Numbered from the stretch's first letter, positions 48,419 through 61,895 are shown. The stretch: DNA of 64,000 nt from Taxillus chinensis (GCA_023512835.1 CM042084.1:10288842-10352841), one strand, 5' to 3'. Made by a program: numbers and translations. The notes: generated from the letters alone by a model not told the origin.

Positions 48419-49197
48419 TAGGGGTGTTACCCGCCATAGCGGGGGTGGGATCTACTTATTCCGTACCCCCGCCTATGAGGGTAAAAAAATTTTAAAACCG
48501 TACCCCGCCCATGTGTGTAGGCGGGGCAAGGTACCCCGTCCTATGGCGGGGTTAGCGGGAGGAGACTTCATCCGCCCACTCCCCGCTACGAGCTTTTATT
48601 GATCTCTCTCTTAAGACAATCCCTGCCTTTTAGATGCTCCATGAAATAGTTGATATGAGTAATTCGGTACTTTCTGGAGCGAAATCAACCTATTATCGTT
48701 TCCTGTCATCGCTTAGGCAGTAGATTAAATTTTAAGATTGTATCTCATTCCATATGTAAGTGGGATATGTTATGTCGTTCTTTAATGTGTCTATGAATGA
48801 GGTTTCATTTGCTCGCATCTTGTTATCCCTTTCTATTCATATCAATAATTTTGTCTTAAATCAAATTTTGATATCATTTTTTAACCTAAAAATTATCAAA
48901 AAAATAATTTAATTTTACAATAATAAATATCATTCAAAACTATCAAAAATCATAAATAATAGTTAAATAATAATATTTAAAATATTATAAAATTATAAAT
49001 AAACATTATTAAAATTAAGTGGGGCGGGGCGGGATATCTCGCTACCTATTACCACTCCCCATCTCCGCCTCGGGCGGGGTGTCAAGTTTAAAAACTACAC
49101 CCCGCTCTTGATTGGGCGGGGTAACCCGCCCCGCATAGCGGGGGCAGAACGGATAGCAGGCGGGATTGCGGGGGCAAGTATCCGTTGCACACTTCTA
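48419..49197. mobile_element. hAT-type non-autonomous element (copy 2)
   Basis: It begins TAGGGGTGTTACCCGCC and ends GTTGCACACTTCTA, short inverted ends of the same kind as at 12609-13154. Flanks are ATGTTATG (48411-48418) and GTGCTATG (49198-49205), six of eight identical. GC-rich arms (GCGGGG/CCCCGC runs) surround an AT-rich core whose sequence (ATATCATTCAAAA, CTATCAAAAAT) matches copy 1. It sits against the MULE's right target duplication. Confidence 0.75.
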
Positions 49198-49205
49198 GTG
49201 CTATG

Positions 49206-51162
49206 CGTTTCATTAATAAATAAAAAATAATAACTATTACTTAAAATGTTCGTTAATAAAATAGAAAGTAAATAGAATATTAAACCTTTTTTCAATATTT
49301 GAAATTGAAACTTTCGTATGGAGTTAATATAAAATAACAAAAAGTAAATCCACGGAGGTGTAATTAATTTGTTGAACTCCATAGGGAGGGGGGGGTGGCT
49401 TTTATCATTACTTCATGGGCAGGTTATGAGAGCTTTTTGAAGAGGCTACAGAAGGGTCAGTACATATGCATGAACGTCATCTAATTAGTGGAGAGATCTC
49501 CGTGATCTGGGTGAGTAGCAGCAGATTGTACCCGGCCGACAAGACAGGTACTGTATTTATGCCATGCACTTACGGTTCTATACCGTATGCCTTAACAAAA
49601 AAAGGTTGAAAGTTGAAAAGACTTGAAAGCAAAAGATCGCTTTTACTTCCATGTCGATTGCAAGAGAAAACTATATATTAGGGAGCAATGGAGCGTTCAG
49701 CAATAGATTTTATATTTTACTGTTAGAAGAGGGAGACTGGTAGTGGGAAAGAGCGAGGGAGGGGAAAAAAACTTACAATAAATGTAATTAGTAATATAAG
49801 ATTTTTGAAATATGAAAGAGCATGCCATACCGGGCCAACCACTTTTATATAAACATGTCCTTTGCGTAGGAGTTTAAATGGCATAACCCAACTACGTTGT
49901 ACACACAAACAAACAAACAAACAAACGTACTATATTCCTGATTCCGCGAGCCCTACCACCCGGCCCCAGACGCACTACGTTCAGCAACGCCCCGTCAAAA
50001 TTAAATTTCAAGAGGCCAATATGATCTCGATCTCTTATTTATAGATTAAGAATTTGGAGGTGGTGAAAGTCATAATAAAGATGCGAATGCCTATATATAT
50101 ATATGTATATATATGCTGCGTTTATCCATTATATATGTGCGGCTACAGTCGTGAATAAATGGGTCTGAATTTTATGACTACTTACAAATTATATGGTAAG
50201 TACGGAATCGCATAATCGATAATTATAATAATATGACAAAATAAATATTAAATTATAGAATAAAAAATAATGTAATCATTAATCTCAATTATGATTTTAC
50301 ATTGATAAGCGTATTGATTGCACATTCTATTTTTTATGAATAAATATTTATGTAACCGGCTTGCGGTATTTTCGCGTAACCGTGAGGTATTGAATGGTAT
50401 GATCTTTTCCTTTTTTTCCTCTCCCTCCTCCGATGAATTGGTAGGTTGCCACGTCGTCACGATTACCCAACCCCGATTGTACCTAGAATTACCCATTTTT
50501 CATATATGTGTGTGGAAGTGTGCGCACACACACATATATATATATATATGAGTTTTGATCTTTAATTGGATTAAAAGGTGAATGTTAACATGAGTAGATT
50601 TAGCATGTGATCAGGGTGGGTAAATGCTCGTCAACAATTTATTGGTATAAAAAAATTATATATGCATATTTTATTAACATGTGATTAGGATAGACAAATT
50701 ATTAGTATAATATTATTAGTAATTAATGTATAATAAAAAAAAGTCTACAAAAGTTTAACTCAAATAAAACTTATTTGTGTTGCTCAAAGCATTAATTTTT
50801 CAAGACTTGAAATGATTTGGGATCTTGCTATGAAAATGATTGAGACTAACAAAAATATAATATATCCATTAGTTTATTTGCTAGTGACTATAAAATTAAT
50901 TTTATCAGTTGTGATTGCTATTGTGAAAAGAGCATTATTTTCTATGATTATTGTGAAGAATTAATTGCGTAATCGAATGAATAAATGATAATTTGATTGT
51001 CTATATAGAGAAAAACTTTTTTTATAACATTGATAATGAAGTTATCATATAATGGTTTCAAAATATGAAGACATAGAAATCGATTATAAAAGATTATGAT
51101 AAACATTTTGTTGTTATTTTTTTATTTCTATGAACAATAAATTTTGAATTTTAATTTTTCTG

Positions 51163-51193
<31 letters not shown>

Positions 51194-51618
51194 TTAAATT
51201 TTAAAATTCAAATACATGAGTTGCTCATTTCAACGGAATTTTTGGATTTGTCCACCCTATGTGGAATTTCTGAATCCACCCCTAAATGTTAATGTGTCAA
51301 CATGTGAACCGTAGATAATATTTTAAGTTTTTTTTATACTAATCATTTATAGATAGAATTGTAACACATTAATATTCGGTTGTCAATCCATTTAACTCAT
51401 TCGATTAAAAATTTTTATTATGCACAAGATAAAATGTAATATCTGAGTCTATACATTTAAAATAATTTAAATATATATTAATAAAAATAACAAGCAAATG
51501 ACTACCTACTTGGTTTAACTCACCTTTTTTGTTCTTATAGCAAAGAGCAATAATTAGGACACCATCACTTTTTCCTTTTTTTTTCTTAATAACTCCCGAT
51601 TGCTTTTTTTAGGCTAAG
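49206..51618. other. Intergenic DNA
   Basis: AT-rich, with an (ACAA)n run at about 49905-49924, TA runs near 50093, 50533 and 51171-51194, and no recognisable gene. Confidence 0.45.
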
Positions 51619-51626
51619 CAAATACC

Positions 51627-52067
51627 TAGGAGTGTTAAATGGCCTGGCCAGGTTTAAACGGGCTAGAAGTATTTGGCTCGGCCCAGCCCATTTAATATTT
51701 TATTTTTTAAAATAGTTTTTTACTTTAAATATCTTATTTTTTCTAAAAAAATAATTTTAGCCCCATGAGTCAAACACAACCTACAAATAATTATAAATAC
51801 GATCAAACTTACAAATTATTAATAGTATATGTAAAATTTTAATAAAATAAACTAGAAAAGTCAAAAATAATACAAATTTAAAAAATAATGCAGGCTCGCG
51901 AACCCATGGACCCGCGAATAACTTACAAATAACTTTTGCACGCAGCCCACGGGCCAAAGCCAGTTTTGACCCGCATATAAACGGGCTAAAATTTACAAGC
52001 CCGACCTGCGAAAAAATACAGGTCGGCCCGCTTGGCCCATGGGCCAGCAACTCATTTAACATCCCTA
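51627..52067. mobile_element. hAT-type MITE
   Basis: The ends are TAGGAGTGTTAAATGGCC and, inverted, TAGGGATGTTAAATGAG. Flanks share AAATACC exactly (51620-51626 and 52068-52074), or 7 of 8 bp if the hAT size of 8 is used. The arms contain GGCCCGGCCC-like pieces (GGGCTAG, CGGCCCAGCCC) and inverted partners (GGGCCAGC, GGCCCGCTTGGCCC). There is no transposase; the open frame on the minus strand is incidental. Confidence 0.75.
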
Positions 52068-52074
52068 AAATACC

Positions 52075-52560
52075 ATACAAATGCTTTATATGATTAAACA
52101 AAAAATATTCACATGCACCTTGTTATAAACTAAATAATAATAATCAAATCTTCATTGCCCCTTACCGGCATTGGACTCATCCAAAGATCTCTCCTTCGTA
52201 ACCTCATAATAGCTCTTCCTTGGAGTCTTGTCATGGAGAGCTCCAAATTTATGAAATCTAATTGTTTGAATAAACACCCAAACACACATTTTTGTCTTAG
52301 GGGAGGGAAAAAGGACATGGTTATTTGTTGGGGTTTTAGAGATAGCTGGAAAGGAAGCAGATATCGGGGGGAATAGACACGAGATCTGAGATTGGATCTT
52401 AGTTGGTTGTTTGTGAGTGTATATTTATGTGTGTAAATGACTTGATGAAAATCCAGATGAGGAAAGCAAACACTAAAACTAGTAAATTTATGCCAAGAAA
52501 GGAAAAAGGTAAACTTATTAAGGAAGAAAAGAAAAGTTAATCGGTGGAATGATTATAATA
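52075..52560. other. Intergenic or decayed copia 5' region
   Basis: No recognisable gene. It could hold the decayed 5' LTR and leader of the copia element that follows, but I find no matching partner. Confidence 0.35.
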
Positions 52561-55521
52561 AAGAAGATAAATTAATTAAGGCTCTATTATTTAGAAAATT
52601 CAAAGACGGACAAGTCTGAAAAGCAAAAGGAAGAGCAAGACATATTGTTCAAGATTGTCCAAGTGAGAAATTTAATAAAGATGAGAGAGAAGTTGAATAA
52701 AATATATTTAAAAAGAAAAAGTCATTCTTTCAAAAGAAAAGCAATAAGCTGACAATATATCAGAAGCTAAAGAAATTCAGAAGTTATCTTAGTGTTATCT
52801 TAAATGATTCTAGTTTAGCGAAGAAAGCACCAAATTTAGTGGAAGAACATGTATTTATGGTGTCTATTCAAAAGTAACAAAGTCTACTTAAAGATGAGTC
52901 TTCAGAAGAAGAAAAGAGTGAAGAACAAATGGAAAAGGAGGAATTAAAATATGACTTTGGTGAGGAGCTAACTCAAGCTGTGAAGAAGATTATTAAACAT
53001 AAGACTAGAATAAAATCTCTAAAAAATGAAAAGAAAACTATAGAAGCTATACATAAGGATTCATGTAGACTTATGATAGAATCCAAGGTGAAAATTGAAG
53101 AGTATGTAAATGGGGGAATGTTGAAACTATCAAGAAAGTTTCAAAAGAAGTTGAGAAGCCTAATAGTATAAGAAACCATAAAGCTACAGGTACTAAAATG
53201 AAAGTCTTTCATGGGCAAACCAGAGTTTAGAGGATTCAAAAGGTCTAAAGATTTGAAAGGTATTGCTACCACTGATAAGGTAGAGGTTATAGATTCAATC
53301 TGGCTTACATTTATTGTTACAGGTGTAGTAAAAAGCATCACATAGCTAGGAAATGTATGACTATCCTACCATAACAGATTCCAAGATATCAAAGTTAGAA
53401 AGTTTAGGGTAAATTAGTTAAGGGTGATGTTAATGTAGAGAAAGCTTGACAAGTGAAAAATGTCATAAAAACTCCCACTACCAAAATGGAGTATAGGCCA
53501 AAAGAGAAGGCAAATGTATATTAGATTGCTTTAAAAGTATATAGCAGTGATACAACATGGATACTAGATAGTGGTTGTACATTACATATTACTGAAACAA
53601 GATGCTTCTAAGTTTATCTTATGAGAAAAATAGTGACATAATTAGATTTGGTGATAATGGGTTACTACAAATTAGAGGAAAAGAAAAGGCAAAAATCAAA
53701 GGTAGTCAGCTTCAGTCTAGAAATGTGTATCATGTTGAAGGGCTGAGACACAACTTGTTGAGTGTTGGTCAGTTGTGTGATGATAAATATGATGTAGTGT
53801 TCCCAAATACGAGCTGCCTTATTAAAAAGAAGTGATGTCCAAATGCGATATCTAGAGACAAGAGGGCTGATGGAAATTTATGCCATATAGAAGGTACAAT
53901 GAGGAAACCTGTTGCTTTAGAAAAACTGATGAAAATAAGTTGATGCACAAGAGGTTAGGGTACTTAAATAACAAGAACATGAGAGCCTTAGTGACTAACA
54001 AAGCTGTGACAAATTTACCTAACGTATAAAGAGATAGACAGAGTGTGTGTGTGTGTGTGGAGCTTGTTAAGAAGGAAAGTAAACAAACATAATACATAAA
54101 TCCAGGGGAGTATAATAGTTCTAGTTTGCTAACTCTTATCTACACTAATTTTTGTGGACCTATGAGAACCAAAGGTACCAATGGAGAAAGATATTTCATG
54201 CTAATGATCGATGACTTGATAGATTGACCACCATCATTCATCTCAAGCACAAGAGTGATGCATTCAAATGCTTCAAAAGCTACAATAAGAGAGTAAAAAA
54301 TCAGCTTTGGGTCACGATTAAAGCATTGAGGTCAAATCATTATAAAGAATTTACTTCTAGAGAATTTGAGGCATGCTTGGAGAAGAATGGAATTTTGTAT
54401 TAAAAATTCAGTGTAAGGACACCACAAGAGAATAGAGTAGTGGAAAGGACGAATAGAGTTGTACTGGACATGACATAAATAATAATAATAGATAATGATA
54501 TTCCATAAATGTTCTGGAAAGAGGCTACATAAGTAGTTATTTACATGCAAAACTGAGTATTGTTGAGACCAAATTCAACCAAGACTCCATATGAGATGTG
54601 GAATGGGTAAAAAACCATAGTGAAATATTTCAGTGTTTTTGGAAGCCCATGGTACATTAAGAGGAAGGAACTGATCGGGAAGTTTGATAATAAGGATGAT
54701 AAAGGAATTTTTTTGTTATTCTTTCACTATTAAAGCATACAAAGTTTACAGCTATAGATTACAGAAGGTAGTTGAAAGTTATGACGTAAAGGTGGTCGAA
54801 GGATAAAGTCCTAGAGAAGTCATAACTGATGAGGTTAAGGATCCTCTAAAAGTAGAGACAACTACAACTACTTTTTAATCATCGTGGAGAGGAGATAAAG
54901 GGATCCAGTGATGAAAGAAAGAACAATACAACAAACTCTCAACTAGTAGAATCTATAAAATACTATATCATTGGTGGCACTAGTGCATTGATGAGGACAA
55001 GGACACAGATAAGGGCTACAACTTTGATTTCTGAAGTTGAGCTTACATCTGTAAAGGAGGCTCAAAAGGATGAAAATTAGATCAAAGTTATGAATAAGGA
55101 GCTTGATCAGATTGAAAAGAATGTTATTTGGTAGTTGGTAAATAGACCTTAAAAGAGAATGTGATTAACACTAAATGGGTATATAGAAATAAGACAATTA
55201 AAGATGGAAAGATCATCCAAAATAATGCTAGATTAGTCTGCAAAGGCTACTTTTAAGTGGAAAGTGTGGATATTCTTAGCAGTTGTTGCACATTAAAAGT
55301 ATAAGATTTTTCAAATGAATGTAAAGTCAGCATTCTTGAATAGGGAGCTTCAAGAGGAGGTTTACGTTGAATAAACAAGATAATTTTATCCTTGGTAAAG
55401 ATTAAACCAAAGTGTTTAAGCTGAAGAAGGCACTCTATGGCCTGAAACAAGACCCAGAGCTTAATATTATAGACTGGATACATATCTTCGACGGCTCAAG
55501 TTCAAGAAGGGAATAGTGGGC
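52561..55521 (+). pseudogene. Ty1/copia gag-pol relic, 5' part
   Basis: Many stops and shifts, but the domain order is clear. A decayed zinc knuckle reads HIVQDCPSEKFNKDE (about 52650). The protease active site WILDSGCTLHIT starts at 53558. A pre-integrase piece KRLGYLNNKNMRALVTNKA lies near 53950. The integrase start YTNFCGPMRTKGTNGERYF lies near 54140, where the family's catalytic Asp reads Asn, and a second catalytic site is also altered (LRSNHYKEFTSREFE). The third acid is kept (VVERTNR). The start of RT, VINTKWVYRNKTIKDGKI, lies near 55161. The order integrase before RT defines Ty1/copia. The relic is cut at 55521 by a solo gypsy LTR and resumes at 57964. Confidence 0.85.
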
Positions 55522-55939
55522 TGTAAAGACTCGTATTTGGGTAGTTTTGAGAGATAGCCATTCTATGGGAATGTAACAATCTGGACGGTAGTGTAGTCGT
55601 CGATATGAGCATTTTGACTGTACATGGGCCCGATTCCGAGCCGGGGCCCCGTTTGACCCGATTGTTGACTTTTCAGGGTTTATTGGTTGACTTTGCGTAT
55701 GGGCGGTCATGTGGGTGTGATATTATTTGAATAGTGTTTTGCTTGTCATTTCAAGCGTTTTGACTGTAATTTGACTCAATTTGGAGTTCGGGACCTTGAA
55801 GGTCAATTTTTGTGTTGGGAGGTCAATTATTGACTAAGTCAATGATTGACTAGGTCAGTTATTGGTCAATGACTGACACAAATATAAATAACAAAAAAAA
55901 GAAAGAGCTTTCACTTTACGCTATCACGTTTGTGCGTTT

Positions 55940-55992
<53 letters not shown>

Positions 55993-57958
55993 AAGCTTGG
56001 TGCTTTGGCGATTTGGGGCGATTTGGGTTCGTAAAGCTCAAAGAATCACTCCAAGTAGGTGTCCTTAAACTCCTTATTTTGATTCTGTTTTGGATCTGCA
56101 CGAATTGATCATGACTTATGAAATTAAGTATGAACCCTAGATTTTGGGGGAAATCCAATTCTGGGTTAGATCTAATGATTTAGCATAAGATCTGTGGTTG
56201 AGAACTGATTTAGATCATTGTATAGATATGTTTATGTGATTTTGGGGGTGTATAACTGTGTATTTCATGATGGTTGAGAAGTCAACCATGGAAATCTAGG
56301 TTTAGATATAGATTTATCGAATTTGAAATTATATGTGCGTATTTTTGTTGTTCTTGTGGGATTTAGAGGCGTTATGGACGCGTTTTGAGGTAGATATGGT
56401 TGTCTGTTGCGTCAAACGTGTGTTTGGGAGCATTTGGGGGGTCGCTGTGTTGGTTCCCGGATGAAGAACAGCGAAACGATGATGAACAGTATCCTAGGCA
56501 TGTTACTGGGTCGAAATGACGAAGATCCGAAGTTCTGGGTCGTAGTTCGTAGACTCCTAGTTCGTAGACTCGTAGTTCGCAGACCCGTAGTTTGAAGGTT
56601 TGTAGATTGAAGGTTCGTAGTTCGTAGTTCGTAGTCCGAAGGTCGAAGATCGAAGACCCGCTTTGAGTCTTCGAGGCGCGCTACGCAGCTACAAGTTGCA
56701 GCTCCAGCTACGAGTCTTCGAGGCGCGCTGCAGTTCCGCGCTACGCAGCTACGAGTCGTGATCGTCTGAAGCTATGAGGCGGCGATTCGTGAGCTTCGAG
56801 CAGTCGCATCTGACCTGGACCATTTACATTGTAACTCATACCAAGTAATATACTTAAGTTACAATGTAAATAACGAAATACCCCCTATTTAGATTCAAAG
56901 AAAAATACTAGAAAAATTAATTCTCACTCCTTCAAAATGTGAAAATTGGGATTTAGTGTAAAATCCCGGAAAATCCAGTTTTTCGTAGAGGTGAATTTTT
57001 GAAAAGTAGGGTTACAGAAAAATCCCCAAAAATTAGATTATCTTAGTTATGATATGGAGACCCAATGCCGGGACTTTTTATTGCAAGAAAATAGCTGCTA
57101 TGGGTATCTCCTTCCTTAATCAAGGAATGAGGATTGACTTGTGAAGACTGGCTACAGTTCTAAAGGGAGTGTTGTACACCTTAAGACCATATTGGTGTTG
57201 GTATGATTGGTTTGTGGATTTGGGACTTAGGTTCCATGACTTGTTGGGTTCTCACCATGATGCACCGATGGTGCTATGTGGTTGACGTGGCAGGCATATG
57301 CGTCGATGGCAGGCCTGTGTGGCGACTGTGGCCGGGCATATTGCTTTGTGGACAGGCTAAGGCCTCAGTTAAATCGTTGAGCTAGTGGAGCTAGGGCTGA
57401 GTGCCCTGAGTTGGGATCCCGTGGAGGATTGTGGACAAGGTTCTGTGTGGGCAGCTGGGTCCTTATGATTGTGCACACTACACGGTGCATGAGTACACGA
57501 GCATGTAGCATAGACTTGTATGTTTGCATGGTATGGAGTATTGGGGTCACCTACTGAGCTTGTCGCTCACTCCTACTTGTTATTTTCCCTTTTCAGGTGT
57601 GACCCGAGACTAGTGGAGGACTTTCTTCCAGGAGGACGTGCCCACTACTCTAATGTATGATACAATATTATATTCTGTGTTATTTTGTGTGATATCCCGG
57701 ACATGGGTCCGCGGATAGTTGTATTTTCACTGTTTGTGATGTGATGTCCGTATGATTATTTGACTCATTGTATACATGATGATATATGGGAAAGTACAGG
57801 ATTACCCTTGATGTATAATCGTACGAGTTGCATATTTGAGACAACACCCGCGGTGTAGTCTCCATTGGTGCTAGTCACCAACTCCTTGACCTTTCGGGTG
57901 CGGGCAAAGGGAAGTCATGTTCCTAGTTCTGGGTTCCCTGGAATTTGGGGGCGTGACA
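55522..57958 (+). mobile_element. Solo gypsy LTR inserted in the copia relic
   Basis: It begins TGTAAAGACTCGTATTTGGG and ends TTTGGGGGCGTGACA, 2437 bp, flanked by a perfect 5-bp duplication TGGGC (55517-55521 and 57959-57963). The TATA box TATAAATA lies at 55883-55890, followed by a GA run; the minisatellite is at about 56527-56800; a GTCACCTACTGAGC block lies at 57545. No internal sequence is attached, so it is the product of LTR-LTR recombination. Confidence 0.92.
55940..55988 (+). repeat. (GA)n microsatellite in the solo LTR
   Basis: About 24 GA units in the likely transcribed leader. The sister LTR at 60029 has only a few units at this place (60369-60378). Confidence 0.95.
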
Positions 57959-57963
57959 TGGGC

Positions 57964-58870
57964 AATGACCTATACATCAGAAAAGGTGATAAAGTTCAAC
58001 TAGTAGTAAATCGTGTACGGTGATGATATACTTTTTGCATGTGACAGTGAAGAATTATGCAAAAAGTTTGCTAAGTTTATGCAGGCTGAGTTTGAAATGT
58101 CAATGATAGGTGAACTATCATATTTTTTATGTCTAGAAATAAAGCAAACTTTGTCATGACAGATTATAATCTAGTCTTTACCTTTATGGAGTTCAGCTAT
58201 TAGATTTCTAAGGATGAAGGGTTCAAGTGTAGTACAGAAGCTCTATAAGAGCATGATTGATAGTTTGTTATATTTGATAGCCACTAGACCATATATAATG
58301 CAAGTAGTTTGTCTTGTGGCATGATATCAAGCCAATCTGAACGAGTCTTATATGACAGCAATTAAGAGGATCCTAAGGTACATCAAGGGAACAGAAAACA
58401 ATGGGTTATGGTATTCAAGAAATGAAAAACTTGAATTTGGTGCTTATAATGATGTTGGTTGGGCAAGTTATAAAGATAACTGAAAGTCCACATCAAGAGG
58501 AGCATTCTTTTTAAGCAATAGTTATGTTTCCTGACTCGATAAGAAACAGGAGAGTGTATCCTTAAGTACGACAAAGGGAGAATACATAGGAGCAAAGAAC
58601 ATCATGTACTCAAGTTATCTGGATGAAAAGACAACTTAGAGATATAACAAGAGGTGTAACAGGCACTACAATGATCAAAGGTGATAATCAGAGTGTCATT
58701 AGCTTGAGCAAGAACATGGAGCGCTAGATTGTATGGCTGGAGTTTGTACCCAACAAGCAGCAAATAGCAAATATCTTCACAAGACCACTTTCATGTGAAT
58801 TATTTGAGCACCATTGAGCCAATCTTGGTGTGTGTTCCTCCCATAAGGGACCAGTTAGTTTCCCTAAATA
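57964..58870 (+). pseudogene. Ty1/copia RT-RNase H relic, 3' part
   Basis: It continues the element cut at 55521. RT reads VYGDDILFACDSEELCKKFA then EFEMSMIGELSYFLCLEIKQ (about 58013-58150); the YVDD core is YGDD. RNase H reads GLWYSRNEKLEFGAYNDVGW (about 58403-58462) and later SLSTTKGEYIGA. The end ANIFTRPLS lies near 58770. Stops and shifts are frequent, so it is not functional. Confidence 0.85.
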
Positions 58871-60023
58871 CCCTTTAGGTTCTCATGAAACCCCACATCT
58901 CTTGGTTTTAATTTTCTTTGCGACAGTTATGGGCTTTTTTGTGCTTTCTTTGGAGTTGTTGACAAAGAGATTGTATTTCATATACTTGTTATTACACGAA
59001 GAGGGGATTTGGGGGGGGGGGGGGGGGGCAGATTCAGTGGGAGACAAATAGGGAGAAGTCTGTTGTGATTGCATATAGGAGCTGGTCTTGAAGGGGGTGA
59101 CAAATTTTTAACAAAAGGTTGCTTTTTAATATTGCAGTAGAGTCCTTTTAATTATGTGTTGAGCTTATTGAATATACAAGCATGAGAGAAGGTGTCTTTG
59201 TGAGATGAATGATCATGTTATCCACTTTCCAATGTGTTATCATAGGATACAGTGGATACTTGGCCTTAGAAAGAAGTTGGTTATTCGTCATTGACATTGT
59301 CAGTGTATTATATCATAAAGATTACCTACAATTTCAAAGAGAGACATTGTAATTGTAAAACCCATGATTTTTAATGAAATAATAATTACTTATCATTTGA
59401 TTATTATATTTATAATCAAATTATTTTGATTATATATTTAGTTTAATAAAATAAAAAATGTTATATGATAACATTATATTATAGTATGATATTTATATTA
59501 GTAGTTTCGATAAAATCCCATGTTTTTATAATAATATAAGATTTATTTTCTATAAATAAATTACGTTTGACATATATTTAGTTTTAAAAAATAAATGTGT
59601 TATTTTATTAAGTTTTATAATGTTATGTTATGTTATTTTATATGACTATACATTTATTTCATATAAATCGTATTATTTAATTAATTAGATTAAATAAATA
59701 TACAAGTTCCCTTAAGCCATATCACAAAATTCTTTTTACAAATACTCCCTCAAGCTCTCATAAAACACTCCAAATATTATACTTAAACCCACTTTTTGGT
59801 ACATGCTAAGCGTCAAGGTTTTATGAAAGGTAAGATTCAAGATACTGAAGTTATTTATTAGTTATAATATTAGATTTACATGGTTAGTTTTACTACCTCA
59901 TATTTATATGTATGATTGGTTTTATTATCTCACATATATTATTAATATGGTTGGTTTTATTATCTTATATATATTATTTACATAGTTGGTTATACCACCC
60001 CGTATATATATACATGGTTGGCC
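58871..60023. other. Copia tail and intergenic DNA
   Basis: It starts with a G-rich tract (18 G at 59011-59028 followed by CAGATTCAGTGGGAGACAAA), which could derive from the copia polypurine tract. It then becomes strongly AT-rich, with short repeats of GGTTGGTTTTATTATCT at 59890-60010. I see no gene and no clear 3' LTR. Confidence 0.4.
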
Positions 60024-60028
60024 TTACT

Positions 60029-61895
60029 TGTAAAGACTTGTATTTGGGTAGTGTTGAGAGATAGCCATTCTATGGGAATGCAACTATCTAGATGGTAGTG
60101 TAGCCGTCAACGTGAGCATTTGGATAGTGTTGTACTTGTCATTTTGAGCGATCATTTGAGTGTGATAATATCTGAATAGTGTTGTACTTGTCATTTTGAG
60201 CGTTTTGATTGTAATTTGACTCAATTTGGAGTTCAGGACCTTGGAGGTCAATTATTGTGTTGGGAAGTCAATTATTGACTAGGTCAGTTAGTGGTCAATG
60301 ATTGGTAGAAATATAAATAGAATGAAAAGTAAGAGCTTTCATTTTACACTATCACGTTTGTGCGTTTGAGAGAGAGAGCTTGGAAGCTTGAAGCCTTGAC
60401 GATTTTGGGCGATTTGGGTTCGTGGAGCTCAAAGAATCACTCCAGGTAGGTGCCCTTAAACTTATTATCTTGATTCTGTCTTTGGTATGCACAAATTTTG
60501 CATGATTGGAATTAAGCATGAACCCTAGGTTTTCAGGGAAATCCAATTTTGGGTTAGATATAATGGTTTAGCATAAGATCTGTGGTTAAGAACTGATTTA
60601 TATCAGTTTTGATGTGTTTCTGTGATCTGGGGTTGTTTAACTGCGTATTCTATGAAGGTTGAGAAGTCAACCATGGAAATCTGGATTTAGATCTAGATTT
60701 CTGGAAATCTGCACTTATGTGCGTATTTCTGTTATTACTGTGCGATTTAGAGGCATTCAGGACGCATTTTGAGGTAGATATTATAGTCTGTTGCGTAAAA
60801 CGTGTGTTTGTGAGCGTTTGGGGGTCGTTGGGTTGATTCCAGACGAAGAACAGGCAAAAACGACGATGAACAGTACCTTGGGCGAACTATTGGGGTGAAA
60901 AGACGAAAACCCGAAGATTTTGGGTCATAGGATCGTAGGGTCGTAGGGTCGAAGATCCGTAGTCTTAGGGTCGAAGATTTGTAGATCTGTAGTCGTAGGG
61001 TCGAAGATCCGTAGTTGTAGGGTCGAAGATCTGTAGACTCGTAGTCGTACGGTCGAAGATCTGTAGTCGAAGGTCGTAGCTTCGAGTCCTCGAGGCCGAA
61101 ATTCCATAGCTACGAGTCGCGGTTCCCCCCTCAGTCGAGTCGTCCTGGCTACGAGTCAAGTAGTTCTGTGGACTGGACTATTTACATTGTGAACCATTAT
61201 GCCTAAGTATTATACTTAAGTTACAATGTAAATAACAAAATACCCCCTCATTTGGATTCAAAGAAAAATACTAGAAAATCAAATTCTCACTCCTTCAAAA
61301 TGTGAAAATTGGGTTTTAGTGTAAAATCTCGAAAAAAATCCAGTTTTTTGTAGAAGTGAATTTTTGGAAAGTGGGGTTAGACACCAACCAGGGAGGACTT
61401 TTTCCCCGAGTACACAGGGCATGAGTACATAGAGCATGTAGTATAGACTTGTATGTTTGCATGATGTGGAGTATTGGGATCACCTAACGAGCTTGTCGCT
61501 CACCCCTACTTGTTGTTTACCTTTTTCAAATGTGACCCGAGACTAGTGGAGGACTTTTTCCCCAGGAGGATGTGCCCACTACTCGATGTATGATACAATA
61601 TTATATTCTGTGTTATTTTGTGTGATATCCCGGACATGGGTCCATGGACGATTGTATTTGCATCTTGTTTATGATGTGATGTCTGTATGATTGTTTGATT
61701 TATTGTATGCATGATGATATATGAGAAAGTACAAGATTATCCTTGATGTATGATTGTATATGGTTGCATGATTGAGACAAAGACCAGCGGTGTAGTCTCT
61801 ATTGGTGCTAGTCACCAACCCCTTGACCCTTCGGGTGCGGGTAAGGGAAGTCATGTTCCTGGTTCCGGGTTCCCTGAAATTTGGGGGGTGTGACA
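60029..61895 (+). mobile_element. Solo gypsy LTR with internal deletion
   Basis: It begins TGTAAAGACTTGTATTTGGG and ends GGGGGGTGTGACA, 1867 bp. Flanks are TTACT (60024-60028) and TTACC (61896-61900), four of five identical. It is close to 55522-57958, but about 400 bp are missing after 61380, where CTCCTACTAG-type DNA is joined to an extra copy of GGAGGACTTTTTCCCC. A short duplication near 60111-60210 repeats GTGTTGTACTTGTCATTTTG. The TATA box TATAAATA lies at 60312-60319. Confidence 0.88.
60905..61165 (+). repeat. GTAG/GAAG minisatellite inside the solo LTR
   Basis: Four to five units of about 21-24 bp like GGGTCGAAGATCYGTAGTC, more regular than in the other LTR copies. Confidence 0.8.
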
